A stretch of DNA of 64,000 nt. Origin: CAKZNE01 sp002695025 (lineage in GTDB: Bacteria; Bacteroidota; Bacteroidia; Flavobacteriales; Schleiferiaceae). The notes under the pieces are model-generated. The model was not told the DNA's origin and searched no databases. It saw nothing but the letters and a program-made list of their open reading frames with translations. This document shows positions 37,301 to 44,603 of this stretch, one piece after another (the first letter of the stretch is position 1; each line of letters begins with the position of its first letter). The stretch lies in contig CAJWML010000001.1 in NCBI GenBank assembly GCA_913043285.1, positions 310,001-374,000 of the forward strand. Direction: 5' to 3'. Made by a program: the position numbers and the translations under genes.

Positions 37301-38641
37301 ATTCATCATCTTAGCCGAAGCCCTGTTGCTGATTTCATCCCGTTTTTCCGGGTTTACCGAACCGCTTTTCTGTAACTCCCGCACCAGAAAAAAAACGGTT
37401 CCCTCCACTATAATTACGGCACCATCCACAATAATCCCGAAGTCAATAGCTCCCAGGCTCATCAGGTTGGCCCAAACGTCAAAAACGTTCATCAGGACAA
37501 AAGCAAAAAGCAGTGAAAGCGGAATGGTGGAAGCCACTATAAGGCCCCCGCGCCAGTTGCCCAGCAGGAAGACCAGCACAAAAATTACGATCAGGGCCCC
37601 TTCCAGAAGGTTGGTAGTAACGGTGCCGGTAGTTTCGGCTATGAGTGTGCTGCGATCCAGAAAAGGCTCTATACGGATACCTTCCGGCAACGATGCCTGG
37701 ATCTGGTTTACACGTTCTTTTACCGCTTCAATAACTTTATTGGAGTTGGCTCCTTTCAGCATGAGGATCATACCCCCCACAGCCTCGCCATTGCCATCTT
37801 TGGTGAAGGCTCCATAGCGCATGGCATGCCCTAGTTGTACCTGCGCTACATCTCTTACACGAACCGGTACATTATCCACGGTTTTTACTACAATATTCTC
37901 GATATCCGCAATGCTGCGGGCAAGACCTTCACCTCTTATGAAGTTGGCGTGATGATCTTTTTCAATATAAGCTCCGCCTGTATTGCGGTTATTCTGCTCC
38001 AAAGCCCGGAACACATCGGCAATGGTTAAACCAATGGCCCGCAACTCATCCGGGTTTACGGCTACTTCATACTGCTTTTGGGCTCCCCCAAAAGCATTGA
38101 CCTCAACCACACCGGGCACCATGGCCATTTGTCTGCGCACGATCCAATCCTGGATGGTACGAAGTTCCATAGCGGAATATTCGCCCACATGATCCGGATG
38201 AACAGAAAGGGTATACTGGTATATCTCCCCCAAACCGGTAGAAATAGGTCCTATAAAGGATTCTCCAAACCCCTCGGGAATGTCCTCTTTTACCTGGGTG
38301 AGCTTTTCACTCACCAACTGGCGAGGAAGATAGGTGCCCATATTGTCCTCAAAAACTATGGTAACCACCGAAAGTCCAAAACGCGAAATGGACCTGATCT
38401 CACTTACACCCGGGAGATTGGCCATGGCCACTTCAACCGGGTAGGTTACAAATTGCTCTATGTCTTCTGTGCCAAGGTTAGGGGCCTGTGTAATGACCTG
38501 TACCTGATTATTGGTGATATCGGGGACAGCATCAATGGGCACTTCGGTCATACTCCATAAGCCTGCCACTATAAGTGCCAGGGAGAACAGACCGATGATG
38601 AGCTTATTCTTAATAGAAAAAGCTATTATATTATTAATCAT
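34301..38641 (-). CDS. CusA/CzcA heavy-metal RND pump fused to TolC-like outer-membrane domain
   Basis: 1446 residues. Residues ~1-1035 are a complete HME-type RND transporter: first helix (IGLFSLALIVAGLWSM), two large periplasmic loops, and the charged TM4 signature AIDFGIIVDGAVIIVEG with its Asp residues for proton relay. After ~1035 a hydrophobic stretch (VAVLILVIGLLSPN) leads to MRAQNMDS (Met1058), which looks like an embedded signal peptide, and residues 1058-1446 resemble an outer-membrane efflux (TolC/CzcC) protein of normal length. Such 1400-residue fusions are annotated in other Bacteroidota. Together with the CusB adaptor it is a full tripartite pump. The first codon is ATG 38641, 71 bases after a small Cys/His-rich gene. 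Confidence 0.9.
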   Translation of the reverse strand: MINNIIAFSIKNKLIIGLFSLALIVAGLWSMTEVPIDAVPDITNNQVQVITQAPNLGTEDIEQFVTYPVEVAMANLPGVSEIRSISRFGLSVVTIVFEDNMGTYLPRQLVSEKLTQVKEDIPEGFGESFIGPISTGLGEIYQYTLSVHPDHVGEYSAMELRTIQDWIVRRQMAMVPGVVEVNAFGGAQKQYEVAVNPDELRAIGLTIADVFRALEQNNRNTGGAYIEKDHHANFIRGEGLARSIADIENIVVKTVDNVPVRVRDVAQVQLGHAMRYGAFTKDGNGEAVGGMILMLKGANSNKVIEAVKERVNQIQASLPEGIRIEPFLDRSTLIAETTGTVTTNLLEGALIVIFVLVFLLGNWRGGLIVASTIPLSLLFAFVLMNVFDVWANLMSLGAIDFGIIVDGAVIIVEGTVFFLVRELQKSGSVNPEKRDEISNRASAKMMNSAFFGQLIILIVFLPILFLQGVEGKMFQPMALTFMFAMLGAMLLCLTYVPMMSSLFLRVSKKQRASWGDRLVQWLENHYERGLQRALKKQGWIIGSALVLMVAAIFTFSRMGAEFIPQLDEGDMAFHAILKPGSSLSETIETTTKIERLIKAGFPEVKHIMSRIGVADVPTDPMPMDIADIFVILKPRSEWTSAHSKEELIAKMKETVNLIPGVNYEFTQPIEMRFNELLTGVREDVAVKLYGEDLDILARKAEEMGRIIATVDGVGDMKVEATTGLPQITVDYQRNKLAQYGLNISDLNRLIETAFAGGKAGVIFEGEKRFDLVVRLGSGSRGDIDDLKQLYVNTAEGAQIPLKEVAHINYEPGPMQISRDNTNRRTYVGVNVRGRDVKSLVQDIRQKLDEQLDLPAGYYIRYGGAFENLERATNRLQLVVPLALALIFILIFFALRSVKQSLMIYIAIPLAAVGGVFSLWVRGMPFSISAGVGFIVLFGVAVLNGLVLISGWNELKEDGETNVDQRIRKGARRRIRPILLTALTDILGFLPMALSTSSGAEVQRPLATVVIGGLLTSTLLTLFVLPVLYQWIERRESTRLKTPVAVLILVIGLLSPNLMRAQNMDSIPSLSLEGALKMAVENYPQLKASRLEVENQEALRKTAWNLGKTQVFTGGEEIGPDGNGVYTTLGVQQQNMNVFGVAPQLRAGSQRVALAETALDLSELEVSRQVKLAYAEAYMLYRKAVLYRQLDSVYQSFEKGARLRYESEETSRLAYLAASNQVKRIALQKKQVEYDFGSALYRLNLWLVSDTFYTVEPEQTGLWDKPLVWTDAPLRHPALAEAFQRVELANAERRVANASFLPKLNAQYGIQQIAGQGGYYQYQVGVTIPLFFMEEQGAAQSARLKQQIAEQEFLQKQLEFQTRYRNLRQEYLKWQESWSFCREETLPLAREQRKGSVLAFQEGELDYTAFIQNLREALQTELDAMETQLHYLQARSELEFYLDTNKP

Positions 38642-38653
38642 GAAGATGTATTT

Positions 38654-38714
38654 GATTCAACACGAAATGAAAAGAAAGGACAGGATACAGCTATCCTGTA
38701 GAAAGTGTTGAATC
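38654..38714 (-). promoter_or_regulatory. Nested inverted repeats ahead of the metal pump gene
   Basis: Outer arms GATTCAACAC (38654-38663) and GTGTTGAATC (38705-38714) are perfect 10 bp complements and enclose a second perfect hairpin, ACAGGATA (38680-38687), loop CAGC, TATCCTGT (38692-38699). The outer arm reaches into the stop codon of the upstream small gene. In the transcript this would form a two-level structure in the cusA leader, with a U-rich tract after the inner hairpin. It could be an attenuator, mRNA processing site or protein operator. Confidence 0.5.
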
Positions 38715-39033
38715 AGGCCTGAGGGGGCTGGGGCGGAACCTGTTCATCAGCCGTAAGCAGACGACCGGAATAATTGGTTACACCTATTCCTCCTTCGGGA
38801 GGTAGCAAGGCAATGGCTATAGTTGCTGATTCCACCACATGCGTATGGCAACAGTGGCACATACAAAAAGGACTACACTGATCATCAGCGGGAATATCAT
38901 GTGTATGACCGGAATGATCATGATCCACAAATACTTGCTGCCCATATTCACCAGTTACCTGATCAAAATCCGCGCAGGGCAGTAATGACAAACCCAGGAA
39001 GTAGATGGATAGTATGGCTGAAAACCAACGCAT
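38713..39033 (-). CDS. Small secreted Cys/His-rich protein (DUF6660-like)
   Basis: 106 residues from ATG 39033 (MRWFSAILSIYFLGLSLLPC). A longer frame upstream shares sequence with the next gene's region in another frame and has no signal peptide, so I reject it. The N-terminal hydrophobic signal is followed by a DHDHSGHTHDIPADD stretch and the cluster CSPFCMCHCCHTH. The pattern resembles short DUF6660 proteins of Bacteroidota that sit beside metal efflux genes. It is the first gene of the efflux operon. I infer a periplasmic metal-binding or sensing helper; function is not established. Confidence 0.75.
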   Translation of the reverse strand: MRWFSAILSIYFLGLSLLPCADFDQVTGEYGQQVFVDHDHSGHTHDIPADDQCSPFCMCHCCHTHVVESATIAIALLPPEGGIGVTNYSGRLLTADEQVPPQPPQA

Positions 39034-39112
39034 AGCACAAATGTATGAAAATGATACTATCTCCTGTCGGTTGGAAGCGCAGCCCCCGTATCCCAATGAG
39101 AGCAGCTGCCGG

Positions 39113-40531
39113 CTATTCCATCCACAATATGGAATTGCCGGTGCCGTATTCATTTTCCTCCCACAGACCTTCCGGGTCCAGGATCCAGGTCCTCTTGTTG
39201 ACGATAAACTTGTATAAGTGTTTTCCTTTGGGCATATACATATCCAATTTCCAACCATCGGCTGTTCTTTGCATATAGATGCCGGGTTCGGACCAATTGA
39301 TGAACGATCCGGTAAGTGTGACCTGCTTGCTATCGGCATAGCCCTTTAAGAGAAAGGTATGATTAGGGTGTACCGTAAGCAGGTTATTGGTGTTTTTCCC
39401 TTTTATGAGGGGATAATAGCTACTTAACCGGAACCGGCCATCCACCCGAAAACCGAGCTGGTAATTTCCTTCCGAAAATATATAGGGTAACTCCCAACCC
39501 CAATCCTGCTTCTGCATTTTCAATTCTCCCCACGCCCAATTGTTGAAGTCTCCCGCCACAAGCACTTCTCCCGCGTCCTGATGCCCGTCCAGCTTTAACA
39601 TCAGTGCTTCGCCCTTCATCAATACCGAGTTCACATAGCCATCATGAGTAGTTTGTGTATGACTATTGGCAGGATCCAGGAACCAGCTACCATCTCCCAC
39701 AAATTTATAGCTGTATACCCCCTCTTTCAGGTAAACATCTTTCTTCCAGCCCCACGGAGTTTTGTCCATCGGAACTTCATCCCATTCGGTAAAGGTGCCG
39801 GCCAGATTTACATTTTTATATGCATCGTAACCCGACAACTCAAAGGTGTGATTGGGCACGGCCATTACAGAGTTGGTATAGCCTGATGGGTCCAGTTCAA
39901 TGTGCTTATTAAGAGGGTCGGTCATCCAGTCCCCATCTTTAATGAATTTATAAGCATACACACCTGGCTTAAGGTTTATAGTTCCCACCCAGCCTGAATC
40001 GGTCAGATGAAGCGGGTTGCTCTGCATGCTCCAGTTGTTAAAAGTGCCGGAAAGATAAACGTGCCGGACATTTTTGTGACCGGGCAACCATACGGTGAAG
40101 GTGTTGCCCTTTACTGGTTGCCGATGTTTAGACTCAAAACTATTGGCAAAAAAAGTGCGGTTGGTAAAGGCCCGGGTTTCGTATTCAAAACGGTTGGACT
40201 TATCATTATCCACCACAAAAAGCTCTATGCCCGAAGAGTTTCTTCCGGCCAGCTTATTCAGGGGTTTGTTAAAAACACAGACACTGTCAAAAGTGCCTAT
40301 GAATTCCCATCCGCTTTCGGATACATACTGACAATTATTGACCTTGACCAGGCTATCCATCAGATCGCGCGTAAAGCCAATGCTCTCCAATACGCTATCC
40401 AACTTTGCCGCATCATAGCTTATGCCCAAGCTTAGGTTCTTCCCTTTTATCTTGTATTTAACCCCTTCAGGTGGCTGAGCCGAAAGCACTGAGCCAAGGA
40501 GCATTAATATGTAAAGGAGCCTTATTTTCAC
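39113..40531 (-). CDS. Secreted protein with four glycogen-binding (CBM48/AMPK-beta-like) repeats
   Basis: 472 residues. Signal peptide ~1-18 (ending LSAQ). Residues ~20-140 are an unassigned N-terminal domain. Four tandem ~80-residue beta-sandwich repeats follow at ~143-225, 227-306, 309-387 and 390-471, each marked by a V-x-L-x-G-x-F-x-x-W core (YLSGTFNNW, NLAGTFTEW, LVAGDFNNW, TLTGSFINW) and most by a YxYKFIxDGxW strand. These match the AMPK-beta/CBM48 glycogen-binding domain. No catalytic domain is present, so it may bind glucans or act as a structural surface protein. Its start overlaps the aspartyl protease stop by 4 bases, so the two are translated together. Confidence 0.82.
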   Translation of the reverse strand: MKIRLLYILMLLGSVLSAQPPEGVKYKIKGKNLSLGISYDAAKLDSVLESIGFTRDLMDSLVKVNNCQYVSESGWEFIGTFDSVCVFNKPLNKLAGRNSSGIELFVVDNDKSNRFEYETRAFTNRTFFANSFESKHRQPVKGNTFTVWLPGHKNVRHVYLSGTFNNWSMQSNPLHLTDSGWVGTINLKPGVYAYKFIKDGDWMTDPLNKHIELDPSGYTNSVMAVPNHTFELSGYDAYKNVNLAGTFTEWDEVPMDKTPWGWKKDVYLKEGVYSYKFVGDGSWFLDPANSHTQTTHDGYVNSVLMKGEALMLKLDGHQDAGEVLVAGDFNNWAWGELKMQKQDWGWELPYIFSEGNYQLGFRVDGRFRLSSYYPLIKGKNTNNLLTVHPNHTFLLKGYADSKQVTLTGSFINWSEPGIYMQRTADGWKLDMYMPKGKHLYKFIVNKRTWILDPEGLWEENEYGTGNSILWME

Positions 40532-41493
40532 CGCTTATAAAGGGTAATAGTGTTTTTAGTAAAGTTAATACACACAATGCGTTGTTTTAGAAATTCATAG
40601 CCCAGCATGCCATCCAGGTTTATCCCGTAGGATTCGCTCATGGGTTCAAGGTTCATCACTATGGTATTCATACTTTCAAAACTCTCCCCGCCAATATTCA
40701 CATTTTCCATGGTCCCCTTGATCACTTCATCGGTTTCACCGTGGGTACCCACTACATTCACCGTGCGACTGATCACAAACTTATCCAATACATCATCATG
40801 TGCCTCACTGTTGAGGATATTGAGCTCCGCGCCACTATCAATCCCAAAGCACATCTTATGGTTTTCACAGGCCGTGATCAGCTTTATGATACCGGATGAC
40901 CAGTCCATATCCCAGGCTACTCCGTCCGTCCTTCTCCTGGTGAGAGCACTATCGGAAATGCAGCTTCCCCTGCCATTGAGCTTATGCAGGTATAACTGAC
41001 GTTGCACCACATCCAGTTCCAGTTCAAAAGAAGTAAAGAGGTTTAATCCTAACAGGCCCAGGATCTTTATTCCGCGCTTGTTCTCTATATGGCCCAGGGA
41101 AACAATGTCCGCATCCACATTCTCAAAATACAAATCGTTTATCTGCAAACGATGCACCATGCGTGTGGCAATGTAGTCTTCCTCGTTCTGACCCTGCAGA
41201 TCCCCGGCTATACGATCTTTATTAAGTCCCGTCTGCCTGAAATAGGTTTCATTGAGGATCAGGTAGGGCGCCCCAGTATCAAATATGAAAAACCCCTTTT
41301 GGCCGTCCACATCCGCTTCGATCAACAACAGCTGTCCGGCCCGGAATACCGGTAATTTAAGACTGGTAAAATCTCCCTGTGGTTTGGGAGTTGCTACGAT
41401 CTGCCTGAATGTATAATACCCGGCAGGCTTCGCCTCTTCCGCAAGGGCGCAATGAGCCATGAGAAGCAGGCAATATATGCTCAGGTACTTCAA
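40528..41493 (-). CDS. Retropepsin-like aspartyl protease family protein, exported
   Basis: 321 residues. Signal peptide ~1-18 (LLLMAHCALA). Two aspartyl-protease-like halves are visible: FIFDTGAPYLIL with Asp72-Thr73-Gly74, and CFGIDSGAELNIL with Asp219-Ser220-Gly221, plus MLGYEFLKQRIVCINF near the end, as in PF13650 proteins. Unlike viral retropepsins, both halves are in one chain. It probably resides in the periplasm. The 4-base overlap with the glycogen-binding-repeat gene suggests a two-gene operon; whether the protease processes that partner is unknown. Confidence 0.82.
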   Translation of the reverse strand: MKYLSIYCLLLMAHCALAEEAKPAGYYTFRQIVATPKPQGDFTSLKLPVFRAGQLLLIEADVDGQKGFFIFDTGAPYLILNETYFRQTGLNKDRIAGDLQGQNEEDYIATRMVHRLQINDLYFENVDADIVSLGHIENKRGIKILGLLGLNLFTSFELELDVVQRQLYLHKLNGRGSCISDSALTRRRTDGVAWDMDWSSGIIKLITACENHKMCFGIDSGAELNILNSEAHDDVLDKFVISRTVNVVGTHGETDEVIKGTMENVNIGGESFESMNTIVMNLEPMSESYGINLDGMLGYEFLKQRIVCINFTKNTITLYKR

Positions 41494-41627
41494 TCAGGGG
41501 TTTTAGTTTTCGTTGGACCTCTGCTCAAAAATAGCAAGAAACTCTTTTACCGGATGGACTTTAACCTTTGATTAACACTAAGCTGACTAGAGAAGGTGCC
41601 AATCACACAAGCCTGGCCTATAATACA

Positions 41628-41653
41628 TAAGCCCCGACAAAAATCGGGGCTTA
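41628..41653. terminator. Bidirectional-type hairpin between protease operon and deaminase cassette
   Basis: A perfect 10 bp stem (TAAGCCCCGA/TCGGGGCTTA) with a CAAAAA loop. On the minus strand it lies 77 bases after the stop of the deaminase gene (41730). The T-runs at either side are short. The remaining gap (41494-41729) shows nothing else I can name. Confidence 0.7.
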
Positions 41654-41729
41654 AGGTTTTATTAAAGCTGTAACAAAACTTCGGCTTTTAGTTCTTACCC
41701 ATCCATGTTTCACTCCATGCCCGGTAAAT

Positions 41730-42896
41730 CTATCGCTGAAAACTGAACCCTTTGGCTGTCCTTTTCTCGGACAAATGCTTATCGAAGGCTTCAACCTTCT
41801 CAGACGAATGGTGACGCCTCCGCTTTGCCTCCTCTTCCGAAATGTGATCCCCACCCTTCCCCGAACCGGGATACTCAAACAGGTAATACACTTTGGTCAG
41901 CCCCGGAAACCAGACATTGAGTTTATCCGCACATTTGTGCATGCCGTTACCGTGGCATGGCGCACGGTCCGTATACAACTCGTGAAATTCCAGTTTATCA
42001 CGGTAGTCTCGCCCGTAGAGCCCCACCAGTTTGATCGAGATGCGCCTTTCCGAATGGTAACCGTAATTAGAAGTAGCTGTCATCCACAAATTTTGACCTG
42101 TCCTCCTGACCGTATAATTCAGTCTAGCTACATTTCGGCCTTGGATCATGGTCTTCCGCTTATTGGTTTTTTTTCTCTGCATTTGGCGCGATCGTACATC
42201 ACTATGCCTCCACAACCGCCTTGCAACACCCTTATGTGCCTTCAGTGAATCCGGGGGCACTTCTTCCAATTCGTAGGAATGTTTTGTGAAGTTCTTCTCT
42301 AAGTCTTTTAACTCGGTCCTGAACCAAACGTTCATGTTCTTGGAAATCGTGTTTTCAGCGGCCTGGGACAGTCTTCCTTTCTTACGTGAAGGAGAGTTAC
42401 GTATGTTCTGGATCGTTTGCAGGGAATAATTCACCTCTTCTTCGCGTTCGGCCAGCCCATCTGGAGACCTAGAAGAAGAACCGGAAGGTTCGTGCAAAGC
42501 ACTGCGCTTCCGCTTTCGCAACCGGGTACTCCAGGATTCTTCCGGGGCCATGTCCGCCAGGGTAGCCTCAGATCGCTCCGTTACTCCGCTGGAGGAAGAT
42601 CCAAAAGGTTCATTGAACACTTCTCGCTTCCGCTTTCGCAGCCGGGTACTCCAGGATTCATCTTCTGGGGCCATGTCCGACAGGGTAGCCTCAGGTCGCT
42701 CCGTTATCCCGCTGGAAGAAGAGCCAAAAGGCTCATCAAACGCTTCGCGCTTCCGCTTGCGAGTTTGCGGCACAGAGTCCTGCAAACGCTCCTCTCTTTC
42801 GGCATCCCGTCTTTGCCTTGCCCGCATGCGCTGCTTGCCCTTCTTGCGTTGTGCAGCGCTACCCGAAGTACCCGGATCTAGCGATTCGCCCGCCAT
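41730..42896 (-). CDS. Repeat-bearing protein with C-terminal deaminase-like toxin domain
   Basis: 388 residues from ATG 42896, 3 bases after the stop of the previous gene; a TTG one codon earlier is less likely. The first ~150 residues are charged and low-complexity, with a ~40-residue repeat (RKRKREAFDEPFGSSSSG, RKRKREVFNEPFGSSSSG, then RKRKRSALHEPSGSSS) at ~47-150. Residues ~260-350 carry deaminase-fold motifs: HSE (His281-Glu283) on the catalytic helix, then YTDRAPC (Pro313-Cys314) and a second cysteine, Cys322, followed by KVYYLFEYPG. This matches the HxE...PC...C zinc site of bacterial polymorphic-toxin nucleic-acid deaminases; I am not sure of the subfamily. No signal peptide. Last gene of a three-gene cassette. 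Confidence 0.65.
   Translation of the reverse strand: MAGESLDPGTSGSAAQRKKGKQRMRARQRRDAEREERLQDSVPQTRKRKREAFDEPFGSSSSGITERPEATLSDMAPEDESWSTRLRKRKREVFNEPFGSSSSGVTERSEATLADMAPEESWSTRLRKRKRSALHEPSGSSSRSPDGLAEREEEVNYSLQTIQNIRNSPSRKKGRLSQAAENTISKNMNVWFRTELKDLEKNFTKHSYELEEVPPDSLKAHKGVARRLWRHSDVRSRQMQRKKTNKRKTMIQGRNVARLNYTVRRTGQNLWMTATSNYGYHSERRISIKLVGLYGRDYRDKLEFHELYTDRAPCHGNGMHKCADKLNVWFPGLTKVYYLFEYPGSGKGGDHISEEEAKRRRHHSSEKVEAFDKHLSEKRTAKGFSFQR
42505..42770. repeat. Coding tandem repeat, ~120 bp period
   Basis: On the plus strand the motif CGCTTCCGCTTTCGCA begins at 42505 and again at 42625, and a shorter form CGCTTCCGCTTGCGAG at 42748, giving units of 120 and 123 bases (40 and 41 codons). Similarity extends across each unit (CCGGGTACTCCAGGATTC, GGGTAGCCTCAG). 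It encodes the Arg/Lys-Ser repeats of the deaminase-like protein. Confidence 0.85.
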
Positions 42897-42899
42897 CAA

Positions 42900-44561
42900 T
42901 CAGGATTTTTCGATGGAAATAGCACGCACCTGGTAAGCTGAAGCTTTGTCGTCTTCCGGCTGGATCTTTACGCGAATGGCGTTGAGCCCCAGCTTCAGGT
43001 AGTCGTGGTAATTCACCGAGGCGTAGTTCAGGTCGCGCAGTGCAATGGCCAGGATGTTGTTCTCGCCTCCTTCCGCTTCCAGGGCATCTACGTACTTAAC
43101 AATGCTATTTTCCTCGTCACCGTTGATGGTGAAGGTGAGGCGGATATCGCGATCGAGCTTCCAGTGTTTAAGGAAAAGCGTGTAGTCATCACTCGTATCT
43201 GCCACTTTAAAATACAACGTCAGTTCCAGGGGGTGTTCGCGGTCCTGTAAAGATGCATTCAGGGCAGTCATCGAGGCTTTGAAGCCCGTCCCGGCCGTAT
43301 ATTCCTCCGAATAATCGGTGGTATCCTTGATCAGCATATTATTGGCGCTGGCGAGGATCTTCATAGGCGTAGCCGGTGCGCCCTCCTGCACGGGCGAAGG
43401 CTTCACAATGAACTTATTAGGCACAAAGCCAATGATGGCGGAATTTCGGATCGCCCCTATTGGGTCCATCGCCATGAGGGAAAGATCCAGCGAAGTTTTC
43501 AGGGACTGTCCTTCGCCCACATACGGAGCCGAGGCATTGCGGTCTACGTACAAAGCCAACTCTTGCTGCTGTTTGCCATCAACGGTCACGGTGACCGTTT
43601 CGTGCGAGGCTTTTAACAGCGTAAGGAAGTGTTGCATGTCGATGGTGTCCTGGTCCGGGTCGAGGCTAAAAAGCCACTTAGCCTTCACTATAAAGTTGAT
43701 CCCATACATGGAAAGCTGGCTCGGGGGATAGAGGTTCCCTTCACTGTAGAGCCTGAGTGCTACGGAATCGGGCAAGTTGATCCGCTCCTGCTCATTCTGC
43801 ACTTCACCGGTGCTCTTGCGGCAATTGAAAATATCCCAAGGATATTCCTGCCCAAAGGACCACACCGGGCTTTTCACCGTAGGGTCTACCATGGCATAGG
43901 CACCCCAATCCTTCATACTCATGGAAACGGCCGAGGAATTTTCCCGGGACCGGTTGGTGCCGAACTCCCTGCCATAGGTACTGGAATGTTCAGTCGTATC
44001 GGCAGTCATATATCCATAGTGCCCGCTAATACCGGAAGAAGTACCTATGGAAGGCCCTCCTTCCGGACTAATATTGGCGTGTACCTCACGGTTTACCGTA
44101 ATATCATAGCTATTGGTTCCCGTATGCGAGGCCCCCGAGGTTTGCGAAGAGGTGGTTCCCGTATGCGAGCCATCCGTTGTACCCGCATTCGAAGAGGTAT
44201 TTACCTGGGTATTCACCGTTTGCGGAGAATATTCCAGTAGCTCTGCCTCCACCCCGGGAATTTCAATCGTTTTCAACAGGGTCTGTAAGAATACCGGATA
44301 GTTTTCATACGCAATGGTTTTCTCCGGCCGGGTCACCATCCCCGTACGATTCCAAATGTTGATGCGTTGCACGCACTCTACCACAAATTGCCGGTCATTA
44401 CTGCTGTTCACCGCAGAGGCATCACGCATGCGTAGGTTGTCGAACCGCGCAACGCGGTACTCCATGTATACCTGTCCGATGATCTGCTCGAAACTGTCAA
44501 CATCCTTAAGGTACAGGTCACAGTGCTTTGTAAAAGTATAGGGGTCAGTGTTTTTAAACAT
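42900..44561 (-). CDS. Orphan 553-residue protein of the collar-deaminase cassette
   Basis: I recognise no family. 553 residues, no signal peptide and no obvious membrane helix. Residues ~1-110 are mixed and end in an acidic stretch; ~112-215 is a Ser/Thr/Gly-rich low-complexity region with repeated SHTGT (encoded by a 16-base direct repeat, 44115-44130 and 44154-44169); ~215-553 reads as beta-rich with many short strands (TVTVTVDGKQQQ, LELTLYFKVADTS, IRLTFTINGDE, GLNAIRVKIQP). The layout could suit a structural or adhesion protein. It lies between the tail-collar gene (42 bases upstream) and the deaminase gene (3 bases downstream), so it probably belongs to the same system. Confidence 0.75.
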   Translation of the reverse strand: MFKNTDPYTFTKHCDLYLKDVDSFEQIIGQVYMEYRVARFDNLRMRDASAVNSSNDRQFVVECVQRINIWNRTGMVTRPEKTIAYENYPVFLQTLLKTIEIPGVEAELLEYSPQTVNTQVNTSSNAGTTDGSHTGTTSSQTSGASHTGTNSYDITVNREVHANISPEGGPSIGTSSGISGHYGYMTADTTEHSSTYGREFGTNRSRENSSAVSMSMKDWGAYAMVDPTVKSPVWSFGQEYPWDIFNCRKSTGEVQNEQERINLPDSVALRLYSEGNLYPPSQLSMYGINFIVKAKWLFSLDPDQDTIDMQHFLTLLKASHETVTVTVDGKQQQELALYVDRNASAPYVGEGQSLKTSLDLSLMAMDPIGAIRNSAIIGFVPNKFIVKPSPVQEGAPATPMKILASANNMLIKDTTDYSEEYTAGTGFKASMTALNASLQDREHPLELTLYFKVADTSDDYTLFLKHWKLDRDIRLTFTINGDEENSIVKYVDALEAEGGENNILAIALRDLNYASVNYHDYLKLGLNAIRVKIQPEDDKASAYQVRAISIEKS

Positions 44562-44603
44562 AGCTCAATGTTTTTATAGTTTTTATGTTATTGAAGGAAG
44601 TAT

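Noticed and set aside
39034..39339. Long N-terminal extension of the small Cys/His-rich protein
   Set aside because: The extra 102 codons share DNA with the end of the glycogen-binding-repeat gene in another frame and show no family features; the signal peptide begins at ATG 39033.
42505..42770. CRISPR or other non-coding repeat
   Set aside because: The 120-bp units are in frame, encode the protein repeats of the deaminase gene, and lack spacer-repeat structure.
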